From NCBI RefSeq assembly GCF_029714325.1, contig NZ_CP121666.1, forward strand, positions 3,968,001 to 4,032,000: 64,000 bases of DNA, read 5' to 3'. Position numbers and translations under genes: made by a program. Source of the DNA: Bradyrhizobium sp. CB1717 (GTDB lineage Bacteria > Pseudomonadota > Alphaproteobacteria > Rhizobiales > Xanthobacteraceae). Below the pieces are notes generated by a model. It worked only from the letters and a program-made list of their open reading frames with translations, was not told where the DNA came from and did not search any database. Each line of letters opens with the position of its first letter. Within the stretch, counting starts at the first letter, position 1. This document shows positions 53,304-61,349 of this stretch, one piece after another.

Positions 53304-55430
53304 TCAGGCCCCGCTGACCTGAACGAGGATGTCGGAGAACGTCGGCGCGCGGCCGAGGTCGGCGAAGGCAGGCGGCGTCAGCACGTGAACCGTCGCGCCT
53401 CTGCGGTTGGACCGCTGCCAGTAGCCTGATGGCGCCACCACGACGCCCGGCATGATGTCGGGCGACACGGTAGCGAACGCCTCGAACGAGCCGCGATCGT
53501 TGAACACGCGGATCGGGGCGCCCGCGACGATCCCGCGCTTTGCCGCATCGTCCGGGTTGAGCAGCACCGCCTGCTCCTCGCCGGCCTGCGCAGTCTGGGC
53601 CGGCAGGTTGCCGTAGTTGGAATTCAGGAAGGCGTGGCTTTTCGGCGAGATCAGGCTGAGCGGGTACCGCGTTGCGAGCGCGGGAGCGTGGCGCGCGTTC
53701 TCGTTCGGCGGGATGTAGTGGGGCAGGGGATCGACCGGCGCGCCATCCTGGTCGCCGTTGTAGCCCTGGCGAAACAGCGGCACCACGAAGTTGCCGCCGC
53801 CGGCGATCGTCGACTTGAACTCGCACTTTCCGGACGCCGTCGGAAAATTGCCCTCGCGATGCGGCGCCCAGTCGGCGGGCGCCGGCATGTTGAGGCGCAC
53901 ATAGCCCTTGGTCTTGACGTCGTCGAGCGTGATGCCGGCGAGCACCGGATTGCTCCAGTCGAGCGAGGTCTCGATCATCTCGTCGTCGGTCCGGAAGAAG
54001 GCGGCGTCCGTCATGTCCATGGCGCGCGCGAGCCGACGGAACAGCTCGGTGTTGGAGACGGCTTCGCCGAGCGGCTCGATCGCCTGGTTGTTGTAGGAGA
54101 GATAGAGATGTCCCCAGGAGAACATGATGTCCTTCTGCTCGAGCTGGGTGGTCGCGGGCAGAACGATGTCGGCATATCTGGCGGTGTCAGTCAGGAAATG
54201 CTCGCTGACGACGGTGAAGAGGTCTTCGCGTTCGAGGCCCTTTTCGAGCTTGCCCTGCTCGGTCACCATCGCCATCGGATTGGCGTTGTAGACGAACAGC
54301 GCCTTGATCGGCGGGTCGAAGCCGAGTTCGCCCGTGAGCGCCGCTCCAAGACGCCAGGAATTGAGCACACGCATCTTCTCTGGCTGAAGGTCGGGACGCA
54401 TCAGGACGTCCCATCGGACCGGGAACGCCCAGATCGGCAGCTGGAGCAGGCCGCCGCCGACATGCTTCCAGGCGCCGATCAATCCGGGCAGACACGCGAT
54501 CGCGCGCACGGTCTGGCCGCCGCCGGCATGCCGCTCGACCGCGACGCCGATGCGCACCACGGCGGGCGGCGTGGTCGCAAATTCCCTGGCCAGCTTGACG
54601 ATGTCGCTGGCGGGAATGCCGGTTTCCTGCGCAGCGAATTCGGGCGTGTAGGTCGAGGCGCGCTCGGCCAGTTCGTCGTAGCCGACGGTGTATTTGTCGA
54701 CGTAGTCGCGATCGACCAGATTCTCCTTGATGATGACGTGGATCATCGCCAGCGCGAGCGCAGCGTCGGTGCCGGGCCGGATCGGAACATGCCAGTCGGC
54801 GAGGCGCGCGGTGCGGGTGCGGACGGGATCGATCACCACGAGCTTGGCGCCGGCCTTCTTCGCCTGCTCGATGAACGGCCAGTGATGCGAGTTCGTGCTC
54901 AGCGTGTTGCAGGCCCACAGGATGATGTATTTCGAATGCACGAAGCTCTCGGGGTCGACACCCGGCGTGTGCCCGATCGTCATCATGTAGGCTGTGCATG
55001 AGGCGGAGTCGCAGAAGGTGCGCTCCAGAACGGTCGCGCCGAGCTTGTTGAACAGAGGATCGCCGACGTTGAGCCCGTTGATGATGCCCTGCGTGCCCAG
55101 ATAGCTGTAGGGCAGGATCGCCTGCGCGCCGTGCTCGGCGATGACAGATTTCCAGCGCGATGCGATGGTCTCGAGGGCCTCGTCCCAGGAAATCCGTTGA
55201 AACTGCCTGGAGCCCTTCGGACCGACCCGCTTCAGCGGATTGAGAACGCGCTTGTCGCTGTAGACGCGCTCCTCATAGTTGTTGACCTTGACGCAGAGCC
55301 GTCCGCGCGTGAACGGATGATCCGGATTGCCGCGGACCGCGATGGCCTTGCCATCCTCGACCGTGGTCAGGATGGAGCAGGTGTCCGGGCAATCGTGGGG
55401 GCACGCGCCGATGACCGTGGTCCGGGCCAT
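53304..55430 (-). CDS. Molybdopterin (Mo-bisPGD) oxidoreductase with [4Fe-4S] cluster
   Basis: A 708-residue molybdoenzyme of the DMSO-reductase family. The N-terminal [4Fe-4S] ligands are C10, C14, C18 and C46 (GACPHDCPDTC, then GRLCVKVNN). The Mo-bisPGD domain follows, with WDEALETIA, KYIILWACNTLSTNS, LFVYNANPMAM and the C-terminal molydopterin-dinucleotide-binding ISPKSHAFLNS. The likely Mo ligand is C140 in RTFCDSASC, by position against formate dehydrogenase (inference). It lacks a Tat signal, so is cytosolic. GGAGAG sits 5 nt before ATG 55430. It heads the operon with a seven-iron ferredoxin and a reductase, and is divergent from an AraC regulator. Substrate unknown; the family includes formate, nitrate and biotin sulfoxide enzymes. 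Confidence 0.92.
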   Translation of the reverse strand: MARTTVIGACPHDCPDTCSILTTVEDGKAIAVRGNPDHPFTRGRLCVKVNNYEERVYSDKRVLNPLKRVGPKGSRQFQRISWDEALETIASRWKSVIAEHGAQAILPYSYLGTQGIINGLNVGDPLFNKLGATVLERTFCDSASCTAYMMTIGHTPGVDPESFVHSKYIILWACNTLSTNSHHWPFIEQAKKAGAKLVVIDPVRTRTARLADWHVPIRPGTDAALALAMIHVIIKENLVDRDYVDKYTVGYDELAERASTYTPEFAAQETGIPASDIVKLAREFATTPPAVVRIGVAVERHAGGGQTVRAIACLPGLIGAWKHVGGGLLQLPIWAFPVRWDVLMRPDLQPEKMRVLNSWRLGAALTGELGFDPPIKALFVYNANPMAMVTEQGKLEKGLEREDLFTVVSEHFLTDTARYADIVLPATTQLEQKDIMFSWGHLYLSYNNQAIEPLGEAVSNTELFRRLARAMDMTDAAFFRTDDEMIETSLDWSNPVLAGITLDDVKTKGYVRLNMPAPADWAPHREGNFPTASGKCEFKSTIAGGGNFVVPLFRQGYNGDQDGAPVDPLPHYIPPNENARHAPALATRYPLSLISPKSHAFLNSNYGNLPAQTAQAGEEQAVLLNPDDAAKRGIVAGAPIRVFNDRGSFEAFATVSPDIMPGVVVAPSGYWQRSNRRGATVHVLTPPAFADLGRAPTFSDILVQVSGA

Positions 55431-55625
55431 GGATCTCTCCGTTTCCTGATTCAAGACGGCCGAGGATGCGGCGGCCGGGCGCGGTCTGGCTTTTCAAAAT
55501 GTGCGGTGTTGTTGTCCCGGACTGCTTTCGGCCGGTGGACGCACTGCCGGATCTCTGGCATGGTAATTGCTGGACCCGGCAATACCTTTCTACCCACACA
55601 TCGCGTGATCTGGCGGAGATTTCCG
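55431..55625. promoter_or_regulatory. Divergent promoter region, Mo operon and AraC regulator
   Basis: A 195-nt region holding the outward promoters of both transcripts; a Shine-Dalgarno for each flanks it (GGAGAG for the molybdoenzyme, GGAG for the regulator). AraC-family proteins usually control adjacent divergent genes. No clear half-site pair was identified by eye. Confidence 0.5.
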
Positions 55626-56525
55626 ATGGGTATGCTTGGCAACTCTGTCGATAAATATGTTACCGGCAGAATGCTTCAGACGTCCAACGACCGGCGGTGG
55701 GGAAGCCTCCTTGCCGAGCGCTGGAGCCATGAGCCGGGCGATCTTCCCCCGCAATTGCCGCGCGACACCGAGATCGCGATCCTGCTGCGCGGCAGCTCGG
55801 TCGTCGACCGCGAAGGCGCGGGCATGCGGCAGCGCACCTTTGGCCGAAAAGGCACCGTGTGGCTGTGCCCGGCCGGCATCCGCGAGGATTTCATCCGCGT
55901 CGAGAACCAGATGCAGGAATGCCTGCATCTCTTTCTGCCCGGCAAGCCGTTCGACGACACCATGCTGAGGGATCTCGATATCGACCCGTCGGGGATGTCC
56001 ATCCGCTACGAGAGTATCGACCGGGATAGCTTCATCGAGCATGTCGCGGAAAGGATCCTTGGCGAGCTCGCGCAGGAGACATCGACCGGTCGTCTCCTGG
56101 TCGAGAGCCTCGGACGCGCCTTGTCGGCGCATCTCGTGCACACCTATTCGGCCACGTCAGTCCGGTTGAAGCAGTCCTATGCCGTCCAGAAGCCACTCGA
56201 TGCCAGGCGCCTGGTGCGCGTGACCGAGTTTATCGACGCATCCGTCGAGCGCGATTTCACGGTGAAGGATCTGGCATCGGTGGCGTGCATGAGCCCGGCG
56301 CATTTCTCCCGCAGCTTCAAGGCCGCGACCGGCGCCGCGCCGCATGAATATGTGAGCCGTCAGCGTCTTGATCTCGCCAAGCGGCTCCTGTCCACCAGCG
56401 ATCGCCCGCTGGTCGACATCGCCTATGCCGCGGGATTTTCGTCGCAGGCCAATTTCAACCGCGCCTTCCGCAAGGCGGTCGGGACGACGCCGAGCCTGTA
56501 TCGGGCGAAGAAGGGCCGGGACTGA
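55626..56525 (+). CDS. AraC family transcriptional regulator
   Basis: A 299-residue regulator. The C-terminal 100 residues hold two helix-turn-helix units: DFTVKDLASVACMSPAHFSR and the typical second part RLLSTSDRPLVDIAYAAGFS then SQANFNRAFRKAVGTTPSLY. The N-terminal 190 residues are a possible effector domain without recognised motif. ATG 55626 has GGAG 8 nt upstream; long in-frame extensions upstream run through the divergent gene and are discarded. Its place beside the Mo operon, with the common promoter region between, makes it the likely regulator (inference). Confidence 0.93.
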   Translation: MGMLGNSVDKYVTGRMLQTSNDRRWGSLLAERWSHEPGDLPPQLPRDTEIAILLRGSSVVDREGAGMRQRTFGRKGTVWLCPAGIREDFIRVENQMQECLHLFLPGKPFDDTMLRDLDIDPSGMSIRYESIDRDSFIEHVAERILGELAQETSTGRLLVESLGRALSAHLVHTYSATSVRLKQSYAVQKPLDARRLVRVTEFIDASVERDFTVKDLASVACMSPAHFSRSFKAATGAAPHEYVSRQRLDLAKRLLSTSDRPLVDIAYAAGFSSQANFNRAFRKAVGTTPSLYRAKKGRD

Positions 56526-56703
56526 GAAGTGTGCCGATCAACGCGCAGATGTCGGGTTTTTGGTGCGAAGCATATGCTCGATCTGAGTCTTGCCGCTTGT
56601 GATCCAAAGCGGTCCTCATCCACGGCGGTGCATCACCGTGCGCGGATGCGGACCAATAGACTGGTCGATCTCCGCACTCGGCTGATCCGATTGCGATAAG
56701 CGC

Positions 56704-57045
56704 TCACTCGAAATGGACGGCGAGCCAGACCGTTAGCTGTTGCGGCTCCGTCCACTCGACGCGATGGCGTTTCCTTGCAGGGATGAAGACGTAATCCCCC
56801 ACGCCCAGCGATCGTGCGGCAAGCTCATCTTCGAACTGCAATGTGGCGCGCCCTTTCAGCACGATCACCCACTCGTTCCACGCCTGGTCATACCAGAAGC
56901 CCGGCGGACTAGTTTGCCCCTGCGATACAATGCGCTCGATCTTCAAGCCAGGCCGCGCGAGGATTTCGCTGAACGCCTCTTCCCCCATGTTGGCGGCCGA
57001 AACATCCGCCACATCCGCGAATAGATTGCCTGGCTGGATTGTCAT
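56704..57045 (-). CDS. Cupin domain protein
   Basis: A 113-residue single cupin barrel. Motif 1 is around QAWNEWVIVLKGRATLQFED, with a glutamate where the usual His-x-His sits less clearly, and motif 2 is DYVFIPARKRHRVEWTEP with its histidine. The reduced metal-ligand set suggests a weak or absent metal site. Start ATG 57045 is preferred over one four codons upstream. It lies 178 nt downstream of the AraC gene on the opposite strand. Small cupins like this are often phosphoribosylaminoimidazole- or sugar-related; function unknown here. Confidence 0.88.
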   Translation of the reverse strand: MTIQPGNLFADVADVSAANMGEEAFSEILARPGLKIERIVSQGQTSPPGFWYDQAWNEWVIVLKGRATLQFEDELAARSLGVGDYVFIPARKRHRVEWTEPQQLTVWLAVHFE

Positions 57046-57385
57046 CGATATTCCCACGCGTTTCCAGAGCCGAATTACCTACAAGCCCACGTAGCGCCCC
57101 ATTCCGAGTTCGAGGTGAACGCGAGCTTCGACCAGGAGGGCATCGACGTCACGATTACGTCTCGAGGCGAGGCGAGTGCTTCACGGCAGTGACGTTCTTG
57201 CCCGGTCTCCGAACGGGGCGTTCGTCCGGCAGCGCGTCTAATGCCGAGACCGCTGGATAATGCCATTATGCCCCTGTTTTGCCCGACGGGTCAATTTGAC
57301 TTCGACAAATACGAAGTCATGCCAGGCGCCTGGCTACTGTGCATGGGGTTGTTTTCGACTTTTTTGTCGGGGAGCTCCGCCGCGC
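57046..57385. other. Intergenic stretch with family F repeat
   Basis: Contains no gene I can support. The segment 57270-57380 includes inverted repeats CTTCG/CGAAG around ACAAATA and GCCAGGCGCCTGGC, then a 24-nt sequence CTACTGTGCATGGGG followed by TTGTTTTCG (57334-57357) that also occurs at 6610-6633. It reads toward the 3' end of the next minus-strand gene in both places. Confidence 0.5.
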
Positions 57386-58093
57386 TCAGCTCTTCGGCCC
57401 GCGCAATTGCGCCGTCAGCTTCTCCATTGCCTCGGCCACCTCGCGCCATTGCGACAGCCAGCTGCGCGGAAAGCGGAAGGTGAGGTCGGCACCGCCGACG
57501 CGGCGCTCGGAGAGGCACATGCCGGGCGTCGCCGCATCGCGCGTGCAGCGCGCGGTCAGCGCGGGGCTTGCGGCGGAGTAGAGATCCTCGCTGCCATAAG
57601 GTGTGTCGGCGCGAAACATCCGCATCGTCAGTCCGTCCTCCGGCTGGATCGCGGCCCGGTCGAGATAGCGCGGATAGATTGTCGCCGTTCGCTGCTCGGG
57701 CGAGAGCGCATCGTGATGGGCTGCGATCGACAGGAAGATGCGGTCGATCGATTGCACCGCCGTCTCCACCGTGTCGGCGGTGACGTGCTTGGGCGCGCCG
57801 GGCGACTCCAGCGAGGGATAGAGGAAGTCGAGATCGATGCGCTCCTGCGGCCCGGAGTGCCGCTGGATCTTCATCCGGATCGCAGCCACCGGCAGGTTGA
57901 ACAATGTGCCGCCGACGCTCACCGGCAGCTTGTCCGGGGCGCTGGCGCCGCCGGCTCCCCAGGTCGGCCACAACAAATAGGCAACCAGCGCGACCGCGCT
58001 CAGCGCGGCAGCGCCGCCGAGCACGATCGGGACGACGTGCGCCCAAGTGCGCGTCCTGGAGGACCTGAGGGGAGCTGCCGAAAACATCGTCAT
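57386..58093 (-). CDS. Membrane-anchored hypothetical protein
   Basis: A 235-residue protein with a basic start and one transmembrane helix (VVPIVLGGAAALSAVALVAY, near residues 20-40), then a periplasmic domain of about 190 residues with QERIDLDFLYPSLESPG and a single RCTRDAATPGMCLSERR cysteine pair. No known domain is recognised. Similar proteins occur in Bradyrhizobium to my recollection. ATG 58093 has no clear Shine-Dalgarno; ATG 58087 is an alternative. Confidence 0.8.
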   Translation of the reverse strand: MTMFSAAPLRSSRTRTWAHVVPIVLGGAAALSAVALVAYLLWPTWGAGGASAPDKLPVSVGGTLFNLPVAAIRMKIQRHSGPQERIDLDFLYPSLESPGAPKHVTADTVETAVQSIDRIFLSIAAHHDALSPEQRTATIYPRYLDRAAIQPEDGLTMRMFRADTPYGSEDLYSAASPALTARCTRDAATPGMCLSERRVGGADLTFRFPRSWLSQWREVAEAMEKLTAQLRGPKS

Positions 58094-58315
58094 GATGGCG
58101 CGCGTAAAGACCCGAAGTCGGCCGATGGCCGACGAATCAGCGGCGAATATGCCATGCGGCGGCGAATTCGCGCAGCCTTGCCGGCCGCGGGGAAGGGAGA
58201 GGGCCCTGCGCGGATCGACCGGCGCCGTTAACCTTCTCTTAAGGATAATGTAGCGTTAACCGGCACGATTTGTCACAGGAAGGCTCCGGCGTTGCGTAAG
58301 TGCGGACAGTTTCCG

Positions 58316-58645
58316 ATGACACCTGAAGCCCTCAATTCCTTCTTCTCGATCTGCATCGGTTTCGCGCTCGCCGGCGCCCTCGTGAACGGATACCAGGCGG
58401 TCGCGCAGCGGCCCGCCGGCTTCGGCCTGTTGCAGGACGGGGTCGCGCCGAGGACCTTCGCGGCGGTGCCGTTCCTGGTGTTCGCCGCGCCCTTCATCAT
58501 CATGCGCAACACGCTGCGCGGCATGCGGGTGGAAAGCCGCCGCGTCGAATTCGTGATGATGGCGACCGTCATCGCCGGCTTCTGGAGCATGATGAGCGGC
58601 ACCTTCTTCCTGATGACCTTGCGCGCCGCCGGCGTCCTGACCTGA
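58316..58645 (+). CDS. Small membrane protein, hypothetical
   Basis: A 109-residue protein with two or three hydrophobic segments (FFSICIGFALAGALVNGY; FAAVPFLVFAAPFIIM; MMATVIAGFWSMMSGTFFLM). The ATG at 58316 is preferred over a TTG eight codons upstream. No signal motif or catalytic residue is evident. It precedes the gamma carbonic anhydrase gene by about 80 nt. Function unknown. Confidence 0.78.
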   Translation: MTPEALNSFFSICIGFALAGALVNGYQAVAQRPAGFGLLQDGVAPRTFAAVPFLVFAAPFIIMRNTLRGMRVESRRVEFVMMATVIAGFWSMMSGTFFLMTLRAAGVLT

Positions 58646-58726
58646 CGCTCGCTTTGCAGGCCGCGCGGCACTTTGCGTCGGGGCCGCCGTTTCGCTATGG
58701 CTGGGTCAACCTGACAGGAGACCTTG

Positions 58727-59257
58727 ATGGCGATCTACGAGCTCGATGGGCAGGCGCCCGAACTTCCCGCCGACGGCAACTATTTCATCGCGGAGACCGC
58801 GACCGTGATCGGCCGCGTGCGCCTGAAGCCGGGGGCGAGCGTCTGGTTCGGCGCGGTGTTGCGCGGCGACAATGAGTGGATCGAGATCGGCGAGGGAGCC
58901 AACGTGCAGGACGGCTCGACCTGCCACACCGATCTCGGCTTTCCGCTGGTCATCGGCAAGAACTGCACCGTCGGCCACAACGTGATCCTGCACGGCTGCA
59001 CCATCGAGGAGGGCGCGCTGATCGGCATGGGCTCGATCGTGATGAACGGCGCGAAGATCGGCCGCAACAGCATCGTCGGCGCCGGTTCCGTCATCACCGA
59101 GGGCAAGGAGTTTGCCGAACGCTCGCTGATCATCGGCTCGCCCGCGCGCGTGATCCGCACGCTCGACGACGCCCAGGTGCAGAGGATGGGAAGCGCGGCG
59201 AAGTTCTACGTCGCCAACGGCCCGCGCTTCAAGAAGGGCTTGAAGCGGATCGGCTGA
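58727..59257 (+). CDS. Gamma carbonic anhydrase family protein
   Basis: A 176-residue left-handed beta-helix protein. Hexapeptide repeats run from NYFIAETATVIGRVRLK to ALIGMGSIVMNGAKIG. The three metal-binding histidines fit H67 (TCHTDLG), H84 and H89 (VGHNVILHGC). Gamma carbonic anhydrases interconvert CO2 and bicarbonate; many bacterial relatives (PaaY/YrdA type) have other or unclear roles. AGGAG 6 nt before ATG 58727 fixes the start; an adjacent TTG is discarded. A C-terminal helix follows. Confidence 0.92.
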   Translation: MAIYELDGQAPELPADGNYFIAETATVIGRVRLKPGASVWFGAVLRGDNEWIEIGEGANVQDGSTCHTDLGFPLVIGKNCTVGHNVILHGCTIEEGALIGMGSIVMNGAKIGRNSIVGAGSVITEGKEFAERSLIIGSPARVIRTLDDAQVQRMGSAAKFYVANGPRFKKGLKRIG

Positions 59258-59259
59258 GC

Positions 59260-59424
59260 TCAGCCTCCCTCGGATTCACGCGCTTCGATCGCGCCCGCAA
59301 CCCTCTCGTGGCCGGCGGCCCAGAGCGCATGCTCGTCGCTGCCGTCCGCATATGGATTGGCTTCCGCCGGGATATTTTCGCGCGCGGCGCGCTCGCCCTC
59401 TGCAAAGGGATCGCGATCGGTCAT
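59260..59424 (-). CDS. RMF/CrpP-like small protein
   Basis: A 54-residue protein: DPFAEGERAARENIPAEANP, then HALWAAGHERVAGAIEARES. The G-x-x-A-A ... N-P-Y ... W-x-x-G-x pattern matches the ribosome modulation factor/CrpP family of alphaproteobacteria. RMF dimerises and inactivates ribosomes in stationary phase in enterics; alphaproteobacterial members are largely uncharacterised. AGGAGG 9 nt upstream of ATG 59424 supports the start. It lies back-to-back with the carbonic anhydrase gene, with only 2 nt between stops. Confidence 0.75.
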   Translation of the reverse strand: MTDRDPFAEGERAARENIPAEANPYADGSDEHALWAAGHERVAGAIEARESEGG

Positions 59425-59517
59425 CGTGATGGGCCTCCTCGCTTTCAAGCCGATGTGACGGCATTGGTTCCGGAACGGGTCCTGGTCGGGACCGTTGACG
59501 GATAAAGGAGCACCCCA

Positions 59518-59835
59518 ATGGCCCCACCGCGCGCAAACGCTTCAATGAAGACGTTGGTCTTGATCCTCGGTCTCGCGGCGATGCCGGCCGTATCCTTCGC
59601 GCAAGCGACCGGCGGCTCTTCCGGATCGACCGGCAGTTTGTCGGGACCGACCGGAGGTGTCGCCAACGCGCCGGCGCCGCCGCCCGGCACCAACAGCCTG
59701 GGTACGGCTCAATCATCGGGCCCGGGCTCCGGATTGACCACCGGCTCCGGCACCGGTGGTGCTGCCGACGCCACCGTCAATGCCGAGAACCGGCAGCTCG
59801 ACAAGAAAATGAAGAGTATCTGTCGCGGCTGCTGA
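59518..59835 (+). CDS. Secreted glycine/serine-rich protein
   Basis: A 105-residue protein with a signal peptide (KTLVLILGLAAMPAVSFAQA, cleavage after SFA). The mature part is low-complexity Gly/Ser/Thr/Pro (TGGSSGSTGSLSGPTGG) and ends KKMKSICRGC. AAAGGAG 8 nt before ATG 59518 favours this start over ATG 59545, which would give a shorter signal. Proteins of this type are common in Bradyrhizobium to my recollection. Function unknown. Confidence 0.8.
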   Translation: MAPPRANASMKTLVLILGLAAMPAVSFAQATGGSSGSTGSLSGPTGGVANAPAPPPGTNSLGTAQSSGPGSGLTTGSGTGGAADATVNAENRQLDKKMKSICRGC

Positions 59836-59938
59836 TGCTCGCGCGGAAGTGAGACAGTGTGGCTGTCCCGATTGCCCCGACGACGCTAGCTTGATCCCCG
59901 CTTGAAGCGTGGAGCGTGTCCACGCGGAGGATCGAGTG

Positions 59939-60310
59939 ATGTTACGTAAGACGATGATGGCGGCGCTGGCCGTCGCGGCGGTCGGGCTGTCGATGCCGCA
60001 GGCGGCCCAGGCGGGGGGCGGTTTTGGACATGGACATGGCGGCGGCTTTCATGGCGGTGGTGGCTGGGGCCATGGCGGTCACGGCCATTGGCATGGCGGC
60101 GGCTTCTGGCCTGGTGTCGCCATCGGCGCGGGCCTCGCCGGCGCCGGTTACTACGGCGCCTATTACGGTTATGGCTCCCCGTATTACGGCGATCCCTACT
60201 ATTATGGTACCGGCTATGACGATGGCGGTTACGGCGGCTGCTACGTCGTACGCAAGCGCGTGATGACGCCTTCGGGGTGGCGATACCGTCGCGTCGACGT
60301 CTGCGAATGA
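59939..60310 (+). CDS. Secreted Gly/His/Tyr-rich protein
   Basis: A 123-residue protein with a signal peptide (KTMMAALAVAAVGLSMPQAA). The mature part has a GHGHGGGFHGGGGWGHGGHG histidine/glycine-rich block, then a Gly/Tyr-rich block (YYGAYYGYGSPYYGDPYYYG) and a conserved end GGCYVVRKRVMTPSGWRYRR. The His block might bind metal ions such as nickel or copper (inference). Cell-envelope location likely. Start ATG 59939; an upstream in-frame ATG (59909) lacks signal logic. Confidence 0.82.
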   Translation: MLRKTMMAALAVAAVGLSMPQAAQAGGGFGHGHGGGFHGGGGWGHGGHGHWHGGGFWPGVAIGAGLAGAGYYGAYYGYGSPYYGDPYYYGTGYDDGGYGGCYVVRKRVMTPSGWRYRRVDVCE

Positions 60311-60334
60311 GGGTGGAAGATCTGTCGACCCACT

Positions 60335-60377
60335 AAAAAACAAGGCCGTTGACGCAGTATACCGTCAACGACCTTGC
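60335..60377 (-). terminator. Terminator for the coiled-coil protein gene
   Basis: Stem CAAGGcCGTTGACG / GTCAACGaCCTTG (60341-60377, one or two mismatches). Read on the minus strand it is followed by a run of T (60340-60335), as expected for rho-independent termination of the transcript from 60991. It could also act on the plus strand weakly. Confidence 0.7.
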
Positions 60378-60499
60378 CAGCCCCGGATATTGAAATCGGC
60401 TCACGCCATCCGGTGACGGCCAGCATCGCGCGGAATCATACGGGCGAATGTGATCCAGTTCACAAGTGGAGAAATTAAAGCCGCGGGCGAAAGGCCAGT

Positions 60500-60991
60500 T
60501 CAGCCGCGCGAGCGCTTGCGCGCGCTGGCATGACGATAACGCGCCGGTTTCCTGCGGGTAACCGAGGGCGTTTCGGCCTCGGTAGCGCGGGCGCTGGCGA
60601 AAGACTGGCGCAAGCCGTCGATGGATTCGTTCAGGGTCGTCACCTGCTCCGACAGGCGCTTGGTGTCAGCTTGCTGGGCCGCGAGCAGCCGCTTCACGGT
60701 CTGGAGCTGGTCCTGCACGACCTGGAGCTGGTCGATCGATTCCTGCTGGGTCGCCTCCAATCCCTTGGTCTTCTCGACCAACTGCTCGGAGGCCTGGGCG
60801 GTGCGGGCCTGCAGCTGCCGCGATGCCACCACCCGGTCGGTTTCCGGCGCTGAGCCGGTATAGGCACGCCAGATCGCGATCGAAGTCACGCCGGCGATCA
60901 GCAAGAAAAGGGCGACGGCGGTCAGCGCGATGGGCTGGGCGCCAAGCCGAAGCAGGGGGGTGGGCCGTGTGTCCTCCACGAGATCGATCAT
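60500..60991 (-). CDS. Membrane-anchored coiled-coil protein
   Basis: A 163-residue protein: a cytoplasmic N-terminus, one transmembrane helix (PIALTAVALFLLIAGVTSIA, near residues 20-42), then a coiled coil of heptads with many Gln and Lys (ASEQLVEKTKGLEATQQES, then LQTVKRLLAAQQADTKRL). The tail is very basic (RRKPARYRHASARKRSRG). ATG 60991 is preferred over an upstream TTG. No family name is clear. It resembles small envelope scaffold or motility-associated proteins but the role is unknown. Confidence 0.82.
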   Translation of the reverse strand: MIDLVEDTRPTPLLRLGAQPIALTAVALFLLIAGVTSIAIWRAYTGSAPETDRVVASRQLQARTAQASEQLVEKTKGLEATQQESIDQLQVVQDQLQTVKRLLAAQQADTKRLSEQVTTLNESIDGLRQSFASARATEAETPSVTRRKPARYRHASARKRSRG

Positions 60992-61349
60992 CGCTGACAA
61001 AACCCAAATTGAAACTTGGTGAGTGGCGAAGACCGGCAGCCAGAAAGGGCGACCGGGATGTCCCGAAAGTGTTACTATTCGGCAACAATTGGGACCAAAA
61101 AGAGGCTAGGGACCAAAAAAGGTATGGACAGGGCCCTTGGCGCTTCCTTGTGCGGGTCAGGGGAACCGACAGCGTCCGTCCGATCCGGCTCCGACGAGGC
61201 GTTGATCAGGACTGGGGGGGTCTTCGCCGGCACCATGCTCCACGTCGTTGGTCAAGCGCGCGCCGGGCGACAGCGGTCGGCGTTGGCGTCGCGCGGCAGC
61301 TCTCCCATTACCATAGGAACTGTTCGGGGACGGATGCACTTCCCGGTTC
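60992..61349. other. Divergent intergenic stretch
   Basis: No gene is supported here. A near-direct repeat GGGACCAAAAAGAGG (61091-61105) and GGGACCAAAAAAGG (61109-61122) lies in an otherwise unstructured region. It must hold promoters for the coiled-coil gene and the agmatinase-like gene. Confidence 0.4.
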
